DNA of 64,000 bases from positions 1 to 64,000 of the forward strand of contig NZ_ALVZ01000226.1 in assembly GCF_000332055.1 (NCBI RefSeq), in the 5' to 3' direction. Below, one piece after another: positions 25,903 to 34,621 of the stretch. Each line of letters opens with the position of its first letter. Position 1 is the stretch's first letter. Source of the stretch: Xenococcus sp. PCC 7305. Lineage in GTDB: Bacteria > Cyanobacteriota > Cyanobacteriia > Cyanobacteriales > Xenococcaceae. Position numbers and translations under genes: made by a program. The notes beneath the pieces were generated by a model that was given only the letters and a program-made list of their open reading frames with translations, was not told the origin of the DNA and ran no database searches.

Positions 25903-28173
25903 TTACCTATATTTAAAATTACGCAAACGCAGAGCATTCGTGACAACCGAAACCGAACTAAAAGCCATGGCTCCTCCAGCAATCATTGGATTGAGTAACC
26001 AGCCAAACACAGGAAATAGTATTCCTGCGGCGATAGGAATACCTAAAACATTGTAGATAAACGCAAAAAAGAGATTTTGCCGAATATTCGCCATCGTTGC
26101 CTTACTCAAAGCGATCGCGGTGACAATGCCCTGCAATTCTCCTGAAATTAAAGTAATATCACTAGCAGCGATCGCGATATCCGTTCCTGTCCCAATGGCA
26201 ATTCCCACATCGGCTTGGGCTAATGCTGGCGCGTCGTTAATGCCATCTCCCACCATGGCAACTATTTTTCCTTCTTGCTGCAATTCTTTAATTTTGGCTG
26301 CCTTTTGCTCGGGTCGTACTTCCGCTTCTACTCTGACTATCCCTACCTGTCGTGCGATCGCTTCTGCGGTTTTTCGATTGTCTCCTGTGAGCATCACCAC
26401 TTCCAAATCCAACTTGCGTAAGGCTCGAACTGCTTCGGGTGAAGAGAGTTTAATCGCATCGGCGATCGCCATAACTCCTTCTAGTTCGCCATCGACAGCT
26501 ATTAAAACCACAGTTTTACCCTCAGCTTCCCAAAGATCTTTTTTGGCTTGAAAAGTACTAGATTCAATCCCCAGCTCACTCATCCAGCGTTGAGTGCCAA
26601 TTTGCACCAAAAGATCGCTCACCATAGCTTGCACGCCACTCCCTGCGATCGCCTTAAACTGAATCGCTTCTGGTAAATCAAGATTCTGAGACTGAGCATA
26701 TTGCACAACGGCATCGGCTAAAGGATGTTCGGAGTTTCTTTCAACTGCGGCAACTAAACGCAGTAATTTTACTTCTAGCCCATGCTTCAATCCTCGTACT
26801 GTGGTGAAATTAGTAACAGTCGGTTTTCCTTGGGTAATCGTGCCAGTTTTATCTAAAACAATAGTTTGAATTTTATGGGCTAATTCCAAACTGGCAGCAT
26901 CTTTGATTAAAATTCCCTTTTCTGCGGCTTTACCTGTCCCCACCATCACAGAAGTGGGCGTTGCTAACCCTAATGCACAGGGGCAAGCAATGATTAAGAC
27001 CCCAACGGTAGGGATTAGAGATCTAGAAATATTACCTGTCAAAATAAACCAAAGCGTAAAAGTTGCGATCGCGATCGCGATTACTAAAGGTACAAACCAA
27101 CCTGTAACCTGATCCGCTAGCCTTTGAATTGGAGCTTTCGAGCCTTGGGCGTCCTGTACTAGTTTAACTATCTGTGCTAACAGGGTGTCTTTACCAATTC
27201 TGGTAGCTTTAAATTGAAAACTTCCCATCTTATTGATGGTTGCGCCGATAACTTCATCCCCTGGATGTTTGGCAACGGGAAGACTTTCCCCTGTCACCAT
27301 TGCCTCATCAACAGTAGAACTGCCGCGAATTATTTCCCCATCCACAGGAATTTTTTCCCCAGGACGCACTAGAATTGTATCGCCGATTTGAACTTCGCTA
27401 ATGGGAATATCTACTTCTCTGCCGTTACGAATCACTCGGGCATCTCTAGGCTGTAAACCGATTAATTTGCGAATTGCCGCTGAAGTTTGTCCCTTGGCTC
27501 GATTTTCAAACCATTGTCCCAAAAGGATTAAGGTAATAACCACCGCCGCAGTCTCGTAGTAGACCTCTGGCATTAGGCCCTGCTCGGTAAAAAAGTCGGG
27601 AAAAACAGTGGCAAATAGAGAATAAAAATAAGCAGCACTAGTTCCCAAGGTGATTAGAGTATCCATTGTGGCGGCACGACGCCTCAAGGCTTTGATTGCG
27701 CCGACATAAAATCTGTAACCGCACCAAAACTGAACAGGGGTCGTGAGCAGTAATTGTGTCCAGGGATTATGCAACCATTCAGGAATCCCAGGAATTGTTA
27801 ATCCCGTCATCATTGGGAATGAAGCAATGATCAGAATGAGGCTAATGATGCCACCAAAAATTATCTTGCGCTGAAAATCACGAGATTCTGCCTGGCGCTC
27901 AGCTTGCTCCCTATCGTTTTCTTCTGCTAATATTGACTGTTCTTGCAGGGCATAGGCTGAGTAGCCGGCATTTGCTACCGCGTCTTGAAGTTCTTTGATA
28001 TTGGTTTGCTGAGGATCATAGGCAATGGCAGCCTGCTCAGCGCCGAAATTGACATGACATTCTGCGACTCCAGGGACAGCTACAATTGCTTTTTCCACGC
28101 TACTGGCACAGGCTGCGCAGCTCATGCCCTTTAATTTAAGATTTATTTTTTCTAGATCACTTGTTGTAATCAT
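25903..28173 (-). CDS. copA: Copper-translocating P1B-type ATPase
   Basis: A 756-residue heavy-metal ATPase. One N-terminal HMA domain has Cys19 and Cys22 in GMSCAAC. Membrane segments follow, then the TGES actuator motif (VTGESLP), the transmembrane CPC metal site in [12 protein letters not shown] (about 397), the phosphorylation motif DKTGT (about 439), the HP motif (SEHPLADA), and [10 protein letters not shown] near the C-terminus. CPC plus the MxCxxC domain indicates Cu(I) transport, as in CopA/PacS/CtaA; which of these is the orthologue is unclear. It lies next to the Atx1-type chaperone (28271), which would deliver Cu(I) to it, separated by 97 bp with a heptamer array. Confidence 0.95.
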   Translation of the reverse strand: MITTSDLEKINLKLKGMSCAACASSVEKAIVAVPGVAECHVNFGAEQAAIAYDPQQTNIKELQDAVANAGYSAYALQEQSILAEENDREQAERQAESRDFQRKIIFGGIISLILIIASFPMMTGLTIPGIPEWLHNPWTQLLLTTPVQFWCGYRFYVGAIKALRRRAATMDTLITLGTSAAYFYSLFATVFPDFFTEQGLMPEVYYETAAVVITLILLGQWFENRAKGQTSAAIRKLIGLQPRDARVIRNGREVDIPISEVQIGDTILVRPGEKIPVDGEIIRGSSTVDEAMVTGESLPVAKHPGDEVIGATINKMGSFQFKATRIGKDTLLAQIVKLVQDAQGSKAPIQRLADQVTGWFVPLVIAIAIATFTLWFILTGNISRSLIPTVGVLIIACPCALGLATPTSVMVGTGKAAEKGILIKDAASLELAHKIQTIVLDKTGTITQGKPTVTNFTTVRGLKHGLEVKLLRLVAAVERNSEHPLADAVVQYAQSQNLDLPEAIQFKAIAGSGVQAMVSDLLVQIGTQRWMSELGIESSTFQAKKDLWEAEGKTVVLIAVDGELEGVMAIADAIKLSSPEAVRALRKLDLEVVMLTGDNRKTAEAIARQVGIVRVEAEVRPEQKAAKIKELQQEGKIVAMVGDGINDAPALAQADVGIAIGTGTDIAIAASDITLISGELQGIVTAIALSKATMANIRQNLFFAFIYNVLGIPIAAGILFPVFGWLLNPMIAGGAMAFSSVSVVTNALRLRNFKYR

Positions 28174-28229
28174 AATTTAGGTTTAAATCCTCGTCATATC
28201 GTCATAATAAGAGAACTCCTGTTTTCTAC

Positions 28230-28264
28230 CATCTGCCATCTGCCCTCTGCCCTCTGCCCTCTGC
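28230..28264. repeat. Heptanucleotide tandem repeat between copper genes
   Basis: Five heptamers: CATCTGC twice (28230-28243), then CCTCTGC three times (28244-28264), followed by CTTCAT. The array ends six bases from the atx1 stop codon and is related to the TTCTGCC arrays at 70-104 and 34557-34618. Confidence 0.85.
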
Positions 28265-28270
28265 CTTCAT

Positions 28271-28465
28271 TTAAACAGGATTATAACCAGCTTCTGCGAT
28301 CGCATCTCTAACAGATGATTCCGAAGCTAAAGTTTCTACCGTTACTTGTTTGGTTTGGGTATCAGCTTTGACGATCGCACCAGAATCTAGAGTTTGCACA
28401 GCTTGAGTAATACTTTTGGCACAGGCATCGCAAGCCATATCGGGGACTTTAAATTGAATAGCCAT
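28271..28465 (-). CDS. atx1: Atx1-type copper chaperone
   Basis: A 64-residue single HMA domain, cytosolic. The metal site is Cys12 and Cys15 in VPDMACDACAKS. Beta strands and the end AIAEAGYNPV match cyanobacterial Atx1 chaperones, which pass Cu(I) to the ATPases PacS and CtaA. The position directly upstream of the copper ATPase on the same strand supports this. The start at 28465 is the only reasonable one. Length is normal. Confidence 0.92.
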   Translation of the reverse strand: MAIQFKVPDMACDACAKSITQAVQTLDSGAIVKADTQTKQVTVETLASESSVRDAIAEAGYNPV

Positions 28466-28574
28466 AATTTTTATTGGTTGATTGATTTTTGATAAGCTTT
28501 GGAAGTTGGTACTACAATTTTAAAGAAATTTTGATTGTTAACTAGTATTATTTGTTTCGCTGAACTGACTATAT

Positions 28575-29408
28575 ATGGAATTAATAAAAGAGCGCACCTC
28601 CAAAAACTTTAAGAAATTGCAAGCGCGTCTGCGAGGTTCAGTGGGCAAGGCTATTCGTGATTATAATATGATCGAAGAAGGCGATCGCGTGATGGTATGT
28701 CTTTCGGGGGGCAAAGACTCCTACACCATGCTCGATTTGCTCCTTAGTTTGCAGCGCAAAGCCCCCGTAAACTTTGAAATAATAGCTGTTAATCTCGATC
28801 AAAAACAACCAGGGTTTCCGCAGCATATTCTTCCTGAATATCTCGAATCTCTGGGTGTAACCTACCGCATTGTCGAAGAAGATACCTACAGCACTGTCAC
28901 CAGAGTTATTCCCGAAGGCAAAACCATGTGCGGTTTATGTTCGCGATTGCGTCGAGGGATTCTCTATCGAGTGGCAGGGGAAGAAAATGCCACTAAAATT
29001 GCTTTAGGTCATCATCGAGACGATATTGTCGAGACCTTATTTCTTAATATGTTCCATGGCGGTAGAATCAAAGCTATGCCGCCAAAATTGCTCAGTGACG
29101 ATCAAAAAAATATTATTATTCGTCCTTTAGCCTATTGCCCAGAGAGAGAGATTGTTCGCTATGCCAATGCACGACAATTTCCCATTATTCCCTGCAATCT
29201 TTGCGGTTCTCAAGAAAATTTACAACGGGCAAAGATTAAAGAAATGTTGCAGTCTTGGGAAAGTGAATCCCCAGGAAGAATTGATAGTATTTTTCGGAGC
29301 ACTCAAAATATTTCCCCTTCCCAATTAGCAGATACGAAATTATTTGATTTTGCCAGTTTAGGCACTAGGAAACTAGTAGACGCGGGAGCAAATACACCCC
29401 CCCAGTAA
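28575..29408 (+). CDS. ttcA: tRNA 2-thiocytidine biosynthesis protein TtcA-like
   Basis: A 277-residue PP-loop ATPase. The loop SGGKDS is at 44-49. Two CxxC pairs (Cys119/Cys122 and Cys207/Cys210) fit the Fe-S cluster and thiolation sites of TtcA, which makes 2-thiocytidine at tRNA position 32. The region [17 protein letters not shown] is typical. It is divergent from atx1. Immediately after its stop codon the same frame stays open to 29582 and overlaps the PIN gene, described separately. Other TtcA-related thiolases are possible, but the motif pattern fits TtcA best. Confidence 0.9.
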   Translation: MELIKERTSKNFKKLQARLRGSVGKAIRDYNMIEEGDRVMVCLSGGKDSYTMLDLLLSLQRKAPVNFEIIAVNLDQKQPGFPQHILPEYLESLGVTYRIVEEDTYSTVTRVIPEGKTMCGLCSRLRRGILYRVAGEENATKIALGHHRDDIVETLFLNMFHGGRIKAMPPKLLSDDQKNIIIRPLAYCPEREIVRYANARQFPIIPCNLCGSQENLQRAKIKEMLQSWESESPGRIDSIFRSTQNISPSQLADTKLFDFASLGTRKLVDAGANTPPQ

Positions 29409-29414
29409 AAAAGA

Positions 29415-29582
29415 TTGAAATCCAGTGGTGCTAAACAACATCCCCAAGAAAATGCTTCTAGTGTTGTCCAAGTTGCTCTAAAGGAAAAATTACGTCCTCG
29501 TAACGGAGAAAGATTATTAGAATTGGCAGGGATAGTGGAATCTGCACCTGTTGATGCTTCTACCGATAAAAAACATCGCTAA
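29415..29582 (+). pseudogene. Antitoxin remnant upstream of the PIN gene
   Basis: The frame from a possible TTG at 29415 to the TAA at 29580-29582 encodes about 55 residues, ending ESAPVDASTDKKHR. The stop overlaps the ATG of the PIN gene by one base (TAATG), the layout of a coupled antitoxin-toxin pair. No ATG or GTG start is available and the usual N-terminal DNA-binding part is missing, so it looks like the C-terminal remainder of an antitoxin. Recognition is by context, not by motif. Confidence 0.4.
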
Positions 29583-29995
29583 TGAAAAGATTAGTGTTAG
29601 ATTCTGGTTCATTAATCGGCTTGATATCTAAAAAAGACCATTACCATCAAGAAGCAAAACTCGGCTTTAGTCAAATTCCTAGTATTTTCGGCGAAGTATT
29701 AACTCCTTTACCGATTTTGTTTGAAGTCTATAAGTTCGTATCTCGCTATCAATCTGTAGACGCAGCTCGTACTTTATTAACTATTATTCAATCAGAAACA
29801 GTTATTGTCACTCTTTCTTCCTCGGATTTTACTACCATTTCAGATTTAGTTTTCACTACTCCTCATTAGCAAGGTAGCTTAGAGGATGCCTCTGTTATTT
29901 GCACCGCCCAACAATATCAGGCTCCAGTTTGGACGATTGATTATCAAGACTTTAGCTTTTTTAATAGCCTTGAATTTTGGAATCCTAGTGATTGA
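29582..29995 (+). pseudogene. PIN-domain (VapC-type) toxin gene interrupted by an amber codon
   Basis: The ATG frame gives 95 residues and stops at TAG (29867-29869). The same frame then continues for 41 more residues to TGA at 29993-29995, and this tail carries what a PIN domain still needs: an acidic block SLEDAS and VWTIDYQDF. The first part has the N-terminal aspartate (VLDSGSLIG) and a FEVYKF glutamate. The total of 137 codons is the normal PIN length. A single nonsense change is the simplest explanation, leaving an RNase toxin without its last catalytic acids. With its antitoxin also damaged, the module appears dead. Confidence 0.75.
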
Positions 29996-30092
29996 TCATT
30001 TCTGTTTATAGCTATTTTTAGCTCTTGATTAATAAATGCGATCTCATATGTAGCAAAATCAAAAAAGCGACCGCCTTTCTCTAAATGAAGAC

Positions 30093-30137
30093 GTGCGATC
30101 GCATGATGGAGAAATTCAATATTTAATCGGCGATCGC
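30093..30137. repeat. 45-bp direct repeat, left copy
   Basis: It begins GTGCGATCGCATGATGGAGA and ends with GGCGATCGC; a second copy at 30825-30869 differs at one base. Each copy contains two HIP1-type sites. The pair brackets the ParE-type toxin-antitoxin genes. Confidence 0.85.
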
Positions 30138-30188
30138 AAGATGGAAAAACATTAAAAAAGCGCTCTCTCTTTCAACTTCTGTCAAATA

Positions 30189-30482
30189 CTACTGTCGTCT
30201 TGATTTCCAGTAATTTGGTTTTTGCTTACAATGCATCACTGCCAGAATAAGTATGAAATCGGATTCGATCGTGTATAGGATTGCGTAAGGAAATTTGTGG
30301 GTTAAGCAACGTCTAATATCCCCATCAATAGTTGGATAAAGCTTAGGTGAATCTCTTAAACGATAAACCGCACTCTCAACTTCATCAATAAATTTTTGTC
30401 CTAAATTAATATTCTGTTGTGCATAATATTGGACTGCTTCTGAATACTCAGTTAGTGCTTCTGGATGAAAAACATACTTCAT
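30189..30482 (-). CDS. ParE/RelE-type toxin
   Basis: 97 residues with the family pattern: FHPEALTEYSEAVQYYAQQN near the start, GQKFIDEVESAVYRLRDSPKLYPT, then RRCLTHKFPYAILYTIESD. It would act on DNA gyrase (ParE) or as a ribosome-dependent nuclease (RelE); the sequence favours the ParE-like group but does not settle it. Its ATG overlaps the antitoxin stop by one base, so the two are co-translated. The full length and lack of damage suggest a working toxin, in contrast to the broken PIN gene 0.2 kb away. Confidence 0.88.
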   Translation of the reverse strand: MKYVFHPEALTEYSEAVQYYAQQNINLGQKFIDEVESAVYRLRDSPKLYPTIDGDIRRCLTHKFPYAILYTIESDFILILAVMHCKQKPNYWKSRRQ

Positions 30483-30700
30483 TAGCCTAAAATTTGTCTA
30501 ATTTGAGCTAAAGCTTCTTCTCCAGGAATAGGTTGAACTAATCTATTACGAATCTCATTGCGTCGTTTCTTAGCCTCTACTAGCCATTCGGACTGAATAA
30601 CTTCATCTACTTCAAGACTTTTTAATAAACTTTCTACAAGCTGAAGTCTGAGGTCTTTAGGTAAAGATAAAGCTTCTTGGGTTAAGTGATCGATTGACAT
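30482..30700 (-). CDS. Addiction-module antitoxin
   Basis: 72 residues of the putative addiction module component family. The sequence LTQEALSLPKDLRLQLVESLLKSLE is followed by IQSEWLVEAKKRRNEI, and the C-terminus is short. Such proteins precede ParE/RelE-type toxins, as here, with a one-base overlap. It would neutralise the toxin and repress the operon. The 45-bp direct repeats on both sides suggest that the pair moved or was duplicated as a unit. Confidence 0.87.
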   Translation of the reverse strand: MSIDHLTQEALSLPKDLRLQLVESLLKSLEVDEVIQSEWLVEAKKRRNEIRNRLVQPIPGEEALAQIRQILG

Positions 30701-30824
30701 AACAATAAATAAGCTGGAAGTAATTGATGCAAAGGCTACATTAGCTTCATTATATTAGGTTTGAGATAAGTAGTTTGATAAAATTCTGTAATGCTTTATG
30801 CGATCACCTTATACTCAACAAGAA

Positions 30825-30869
30825 GTGCGATCGCATGATGGAGAAATTCAATATTTAATTGGCGATCGC
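30825..30869. repeat. 45-bp direct repeat, right copy
   Basis: Identical to 30093-30137 except for one C/T difference before the second HIP1-type site. It lies 7 bp left of the MITE-like element. Confidence 0.85.
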
Positions 30870-30875
30870 GCTAAG

Positions 30876-30986
30876 TAATACCAATTTAAAATAGAAATAG
30901 AAATAGAACACATAATTCTGTAGGGGCGAATGGCCATTCGCCCCTCCCACCATGATCTGTCGTGAACATTATTTAATTTGGTATAA
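30876..30986. mobile_element. MITE-like element with central 24-bp palindrome
   Basis: The ends are TAATACCAATTTAAA and, inverted, TTTAATTTGGTATAA, giving imperfect terminal inverted repeats with TA at the borders. In the middle, 30922-30945 is a perfect palindrome, AGGGGCGAATGG plus its complement. About 111 bp long with no coding capacity. Expected to be present in many copies in this genome, which cannot be tested here. Confidence 0.65.
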
Positions 30987-31020
30987 CATCAAATTTTAGA
31001 AAGAAAAAACAACAAAAAAT

Positions 31021-31052
31021 CCCTGGAAGCCATAACAGGCAGCTTAACCAGG
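31021..31052 (-). terminator. Intrinsic terminator, minus strand
   Basis: On the minus strand CCTGG-TT-AAGC, a loop, then GCTT-CCAGG is followed by GATTTTTTG and a second T run. It would end transcripts coming from the phasin-like gene or from the candidate RNA. Confidence 0.65.
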
Positions 31053-31079
31053 AATCTAGAGGACATAAAAACACTACAG

Positions 31080-31241
31080 ATGGGCCTTGAGGTTCATCTT
31101 AAGGAAATCCTACTTATAAACTTAAAAATATTCATTCCAGACACGCCTACTGTCCACAGTCGCTCTGTCAGAGAGTTTAGTCTCTTGAGAACAGGAGTAA
31201 GGGGAGGACGCGATAAAAACTCCGTCTACGTTCCAGCCTGA
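31080..31241 (+). CDS. Possible small protein, unknown
   Basis: The ATG at 31080 opens 53 codons, ending NSVYVPA before TGA at 31239. The frame is already open from 30987, right at the edge of the MITE, for 85 codons in all and with balanced amino acid content (for example SLEAITGSLTRNLEDIKTL upstream of the ATG). No good Shine-Dalgarno is at the proper distance. It may be a truncated gene whose 5' part was displaced by the MITE, or chance. It competes with the minus-strand RNA interpretation of the same DNA. Confidence 0.25.
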   Translation: MGLEVHLKEILLINLKIFIPDTPTVHSRSVREFSLLRTGVRGGRDKNSVYVPA

Positions 31242-31446
31242 ATAATATTATAAAGATCAAACACACTGTCTACACATCTGACATCGCTCTCCTACGATAT
31301 GTAGTTCAAGAACACAGCGACAAAACTTCTTTTACAGTGTCTTTGTTCTTAACGATTCATTGTATCAATCTTTTTTGTCAATTTTCCCAGACAAATGTTA
31401 AAAAAACCTAAAAAAATAACTTTAAATATCTATACATTTTGTAACA

Positions 31447-31839
31447 TTATGGGGAATCTTTGCGCAATTGCTGTAATTCTTCCTTCAAAGACTGTACTTG
31501 ATCCCTTAGTTCATCAACATTAGGAGAGCCATCTTGAGCAGATGCGTCAACAGTTTCTGACTCTTCTTCTGTAACAATCTCGATAATGCGGGGTTCTTTT
31601 GATTCTGAGCCATTGCTTGAATCCTCAAAAATATCTTGTTGTGCTTGTTGCACCATTTCATCGACAAATTTGCGAGCTTCCTCGACATTCATTTCGCCTC
31701 TGGCAATCATCTCATCTGCCAACTGCTGAGCTTGAGCCGTAATTTCGGTAAGCGCTGTTCCTGCTTTTTCTTGAGCATAGTCAGCAAAGCCTACCCCCAT
31801 ATAAAAAGCCTTTTTAACAATATCTTCAAAACCAGCCAT
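31447..31839 (-). CDS. Phasin-like coiled-coil protein
   Basis: 130 residues, cytosolic. The start MAGFEDIVKKAFYMGVGFADYAQEKAG resembles cyanobacterial proteins annotated as phasin family. It is followed by a helical, Gln/Glu-rich amphipathic region (about 30-70), an acidic linker, and a C-terminal coiled coil (VDELRDQVQSLKEELQQL). Phasins coat storage granules, but many of these cyanobacterial relatives have no proven granule role. Monocistronic, divergent from the pentapeptide gene. A terminator candidate lies about 400 bp downstream. Confidence 0.65.
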   Translation of the reverse strand: MAGFEDIVKKAFYMGVGFADYAQEKAGTALTEITAQAQQLADEMIARGEMNVEEARKFVDEMVQQAQQDIFEDSSNGSESKEPRIIEIVTEEESETVDASAQDGSPNVDELRDQVQSLKEELQQLRKDSP

Positions 31840-31959
31840 TATATAATTTCCTCTTTGCTCATGTTTTTTCTATTTAAATTATAGATAGTTCCGTCTTTCT
31901 TGTTTCTCGTTCCTTTTTTCCGTATTGTTTTAATTAGATTTATTTATCTTCGATTATCA

Positions 31960-32472
31960 ATGAAATACCTTTTTCGACTAGGCGCAATCTTACTGCTATT
32001 TGTTATCTTGCTTTTACCTCTACCCGCGATCGCAGGGAGCTCCACTGCCGTTACTCCCTCATCCTTTAGCGACCTTAGTTCTGATGATTTAAAAAACAAA
32101 GATTTTTCTGGGAAAACCCTCCAAAGACTAGATTTTGCCAAGGTCGATCTCAGTGAGGCAAATTTTAGTAATTCCGATCTTAGAGGAGCTGTCTTTAATG
32201 CTTCTGATTTATCCAATGCTAATTTACATGGGGCAGATTTCACCTATGGTTTTGCTTATCTGACCGACTTTCAAGGAGCAGATTTAAGCGATGCGATTTT
32301 TAGAGAAACTATTTTATCTTTTTCCTCTTTTGAAGATGCCATGATTGACGGCGCAGATTTCACCTTAGCAATCCTTGAAAAATGGCAAGTCAATCAGCTT
32401 TGTGAAAATGCCACCGGAGTGAATTCCCAGACTGGGGTTGACACTCGCAGATCCCTCGGTTGCGATTATTGA
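31960..32472 (+). CDS. Exported pentapeptide-repeat protein
   Basis: 170 residues. I place the start at 31960, so that the protein begins with a clean signal peptide, [20 protein letters not shown] followed by PAIAG; the frame stays open to 31900 but the extra residues only add hydrophobic sequence. Residues about 45-135 are pentapeptide repeats of the A(D/N)LXX type ([20 protein letters not shown] and so on) forming a right-handed beta helix. The C-terminal [21 protein letters not shown] has two cysteines able to form a disulfide, as in thylakoid-lumen members. Function unknown. Just upstream of chlD, same strand. Confidence 0.85.
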   Translation: MKYLFRLGAILLLFVILLLPLPAIAGSSTAVTPSSFSDLSSDDLKNKDFSGKTLQRLDFAKVDLSEANFSNSDLRGAVFNASDLSNANLHGADFTYGFAYLTDFQGADLSDAIFRETILSFSSFEDAMIDGADFTLAILEKWQVNQLCENATGVNSQTGVDTRRSLGCDY

Positions 32473-32518
32473 TTTTGCTTAATTTTTCCTGTCTATTGCC
32501 CAAATACTGATTTTCCTC

Positions 32519-34543
32519 ATGCCTGCTGTAACTACAAAACCAGTCAATCTTAACTTTCCTTTAACTGCTGTCGTTGGACAGGAATCCATCAAACTCGCTC
32601 TGTTGCTGGCGGCCATAGATCCTCAATTGGGAGGTGTTGCGATCGCGGGTCGTCGAGGAACGGCTAAATCGGTTATGGCGCGGGGGATTGACGATATCTT
32701 GCCGCCGATCGAAATAATTAAAAATTCCCTCTACAATTGCGACCCTGACCAACCAGGATTTTGGGATGATGAGACATTGGTCAAGTATGGTAATACTAAG
32801 TTAGAGGATATCCCCACACAAATTATTCCTTCTCCCTTTGTCCAAATTCCCTTGGGAGTCACTGAAGATAGGTTACTGGGGTCGGTAGATGTCGAAGAAT
32901 CGGTAAAAAGAGGCGAGCCAGTATTTCAACCAGGGTTATTAGCGGCAGCCCATCGAGGAGTTTTATATATAGACGAAATTAATCTCTTAGATGATCAAAT
33001 TGCCAACCAATTGTTGACGGTACTTACAGAAGGGCGCAATGTGATTGAGCGAGAAGGCATAAGTTTCCAGCATCCTTGTCAACCAATCTTGATTGCGACC
33101 TATAACCCCGAAGAAGGGAACTTAAGAGAGCATCTTTTAGACCGAATTGCGATCGCGCTATCAGCAGATGCCATCCTATCCTCAGAGCAAAGAATTGAAG
33201 CGGTAAAGCAGGCGATCGACTATAGCAACGCACCCCAAGACTTCTTGCATAATTATCAAGATGAGATTGAGAGCGTCAAAACCGATATTATCTTGGCCAG
33301 GGAATGGTTAAAGGAAGTAACAATAACTCATGATCAAATTCTCTATCTAGTACAAGAAGCAGTCAGGGGCGGAGTAGAAGGCCATCGTGCAGAATTATTT
33401 GCTGTTAGAGTTGCCAAGGCTGCCGCTGCCTTAGAAGGGCGTAATAATGTCACCGCAGACGATCTGCGCAAGGCTGTGGAATTAGTGATTATCCCTCGGG
33501 CAACCACTATTGAAACTCCACCAGAAGACGCCCCGCAGCCGCCCCCACCACCTCCACAGCCCCAAGATAATTCTGAACCAGATTCTGAGGAGGAACCCGA
33601 AGATCAAGAAGAAGAAGAACAGGAAGAAGATCAAGAACAGGAGCCGCCAGCAATTCCCGATGAGTTTATTTTTGATATCGAAGGAGTAGTGCTCGATCCT
33701 GAGGTGCTCACTTTCGCCCAAACTATGCAGCGTCAAGGTAAATCGGGGGCGCGGAATCTGATTTACTCTGAGGATCGCGGGCGCTATATTAAACCGATGA
33801 TACCTAAAGGGAAAGTTAAACGAATTGCTGTAGATGCCACCCTGCGAAGTGCTGCTCCCTATCAAAAAACCCGGAGAGAACTTAACCCAGATCGTAAGGT
33901 GATTGTGGAACAAAGTGATTTGCGCTCTAAACGGATGGCCCGAAAAGCAGGCTCCCTGATAGTTTTTGTTGTGGATGCTTCTGGTTCAATGGCCTTAAAC
34001 AGAATGCAGTCGGCTAAAGGTGCTGTAATGCGACTGTTAACTGAAGCTTACGAAAACCGTGATCAAATTGCTTTGATTCCCTTTCGTGGCGAAAGAGCCG
34101 ATGTTTTATTGCCGCCAACTCGTTCTATCACGATGGCGCGGGGAAGATTAGAAACTTTGCCCTGCGGTGGGGGTTCTCCCCTCTCCCACGGTTTAACTCA
34201 AGCCGTAAACGTTGGGGTTAATGCCCAAATGTCTGGAGATATTGGTCAAGTTGTCATCGTTGCGATTACTGATGGCAGGGGAAATATTCCCCTATCCCGT
34301 TCTCTTGGTGAACCACCAGAAGAGGGAGTTAAGCCAAATATCAAGGAAGAATTGTTAGATATTGCGGCAAAAATCCGTGCTTTGGGCATGAAGCTATTGT
34401 TGATTGATACCGAAAGCCGTTTTGTTTCTACTGGTTTTGGCAAAGAATTGGCGAAAAATGCGGGAGGAACTTATTATCATTTACCCAAAGCTAATGATAG
34501 GGCGATCGCAGATATGGCAAGAGGGGCAATTTCTAATTTATAA
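32519..34543 (+). CDS. chlD: Magnesium chelatase subunit D
   Basis: A 674-residue subunit of the ChlI-ChlD-ChlH complex that inserts Mg2+ into protoporphyrin IX, the first committed chlorophyll step. The N-terminal AAA+ domain (about 10-330) has a Walker A-like GRRGTAKS and ends in sensor motifs. A proline run and a strongly acidic linker (about 340-385) follow. The C-terminal integrin-I/VWA domain (about 480-670) has the MIDAS motif DASGS starting at Asp486. This order is diagnostic of ChlD. The later pathway gene chlM is also in the window (51940). Convergent with ftsH. Confidence 0.97.
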   Translation: MPAVTTKPVNLNFPLTAVVGQESIKLALLLAAIDPQLGGVAIAGRRGTAKSVMARGIDDILPPIEIIKNSLYNCDPDQPGFWDDETLVKYGNTKLEDIPTQIIPSPFVQIPLGVTEDRLLGSVDVEESVKRGEPVFQPGLLAAAHRGVLYIDEINLLDDQIANQLLTVLTEGRNVIEREGISFQHPCQPILIATYNPEEGNLREHLLDRIAIALSADAILSSEQRIEAVKQAIDYSNAPQDFLHNYQDEIESVKTDIILAREWLKEVTITHDQILYLVQEAVRGGVEGHRAELFAVRVAKAAAALEGRNNVTADDLRKAVELVIIPRATTIETPPEDAPQPPPPPPQPQDNSEPDSEEEPEDQEEEEQEEDQEQEPPAIPDEFIFDIEGVVLDPEVLTFAQTMQRQGKSGARNLIYSEDRGRYIKPMIPKGKVKRIAVDATLRSAAPYQKTRRELNPDRKVIVEQSDLRSKRMARKAGSLIVFVVDASGSMALNRMQSAKGAVMRLLTEAYENRDQIALIPFRGERADVLLPPTRSITMARGRLETLPCGGGSPLSHGLTQAVNVGVNAQMSGDIGQVVIVAITDGRGNIPLSRSLGEPPEEGVKPNIKEELLDIAAKIRALGMKLLLIDTESRFVSTGFGKELAKNAGGTYYHLPKANDRAIADMARGAISNL

Positions 34544-34556
34544 GGGCTTCGCCTTA

Positions 34557-34618
34557 GAAGGCAGAAGGCAGAAGGCAGAGGTTTTAATAACTCATTTCAC
34601 TCTCAGACTTCTGCCTTC
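34557..34618. terminator. Heptamer-built hairpin between chlD and ftsH
   Basis: Three GAAGGCA heptamers (34557-34577) face CTTCTGCCTTC at 34608-34618, giving an 11-bp stem in the 78-bp convergent gap. The stem could stop transcripts from both sides, although T tracts are short. The right arm, TTCTGCCTTCGATTTAA, is the same sequence as at 91-107 next to the first RRM gene. Confidence 0.5.
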
Positions 34619-34621
34619 GAT

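Larger units (their letters stand above)
31012..31352 (-). ncRNA. Candidate structured RNA of unknown family
   Basis: On the minus strand an extended -10 box (TGATACAAT, 31359-31367) points to a start near 31352. Downstream there are several stems, including AAGAACA/TGTTCTT (31308-31350) and CTGT-GAGA/TCTC-ACAG (31164-31194), and the stretch ends in a terminator hairpin with T tracts (31052-31012). I could not match it to tmRNA, RNase P, SRP or 6S RNA from memory. It could instead be the 3' UTR of the phasin-like gene, or be overridden by the plus-strand frame 31080-31241. Confidence 0.3.
30701..31446. other. Long intergenic region with repeats and unexplained structure
   Basis: No assured gene. 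From left to right it holds the promoter side of the antitoxin, the right 45-bp repeat (30825-30869), a MITE-like element (30876-30986), an 85-codon open plus-strand frame (30987-31241), and several stems that on the minus strand end in a good terminator (31021-31052). Confidence 0.7.

Noticed and set aside
31012-31352. tmRNA, 6S, SRP or RNase P RNA
   Set aside because: None of the conserved sequence blocks I know for these RNAs is visible, so the region is listed only as a candidate of unknown family.
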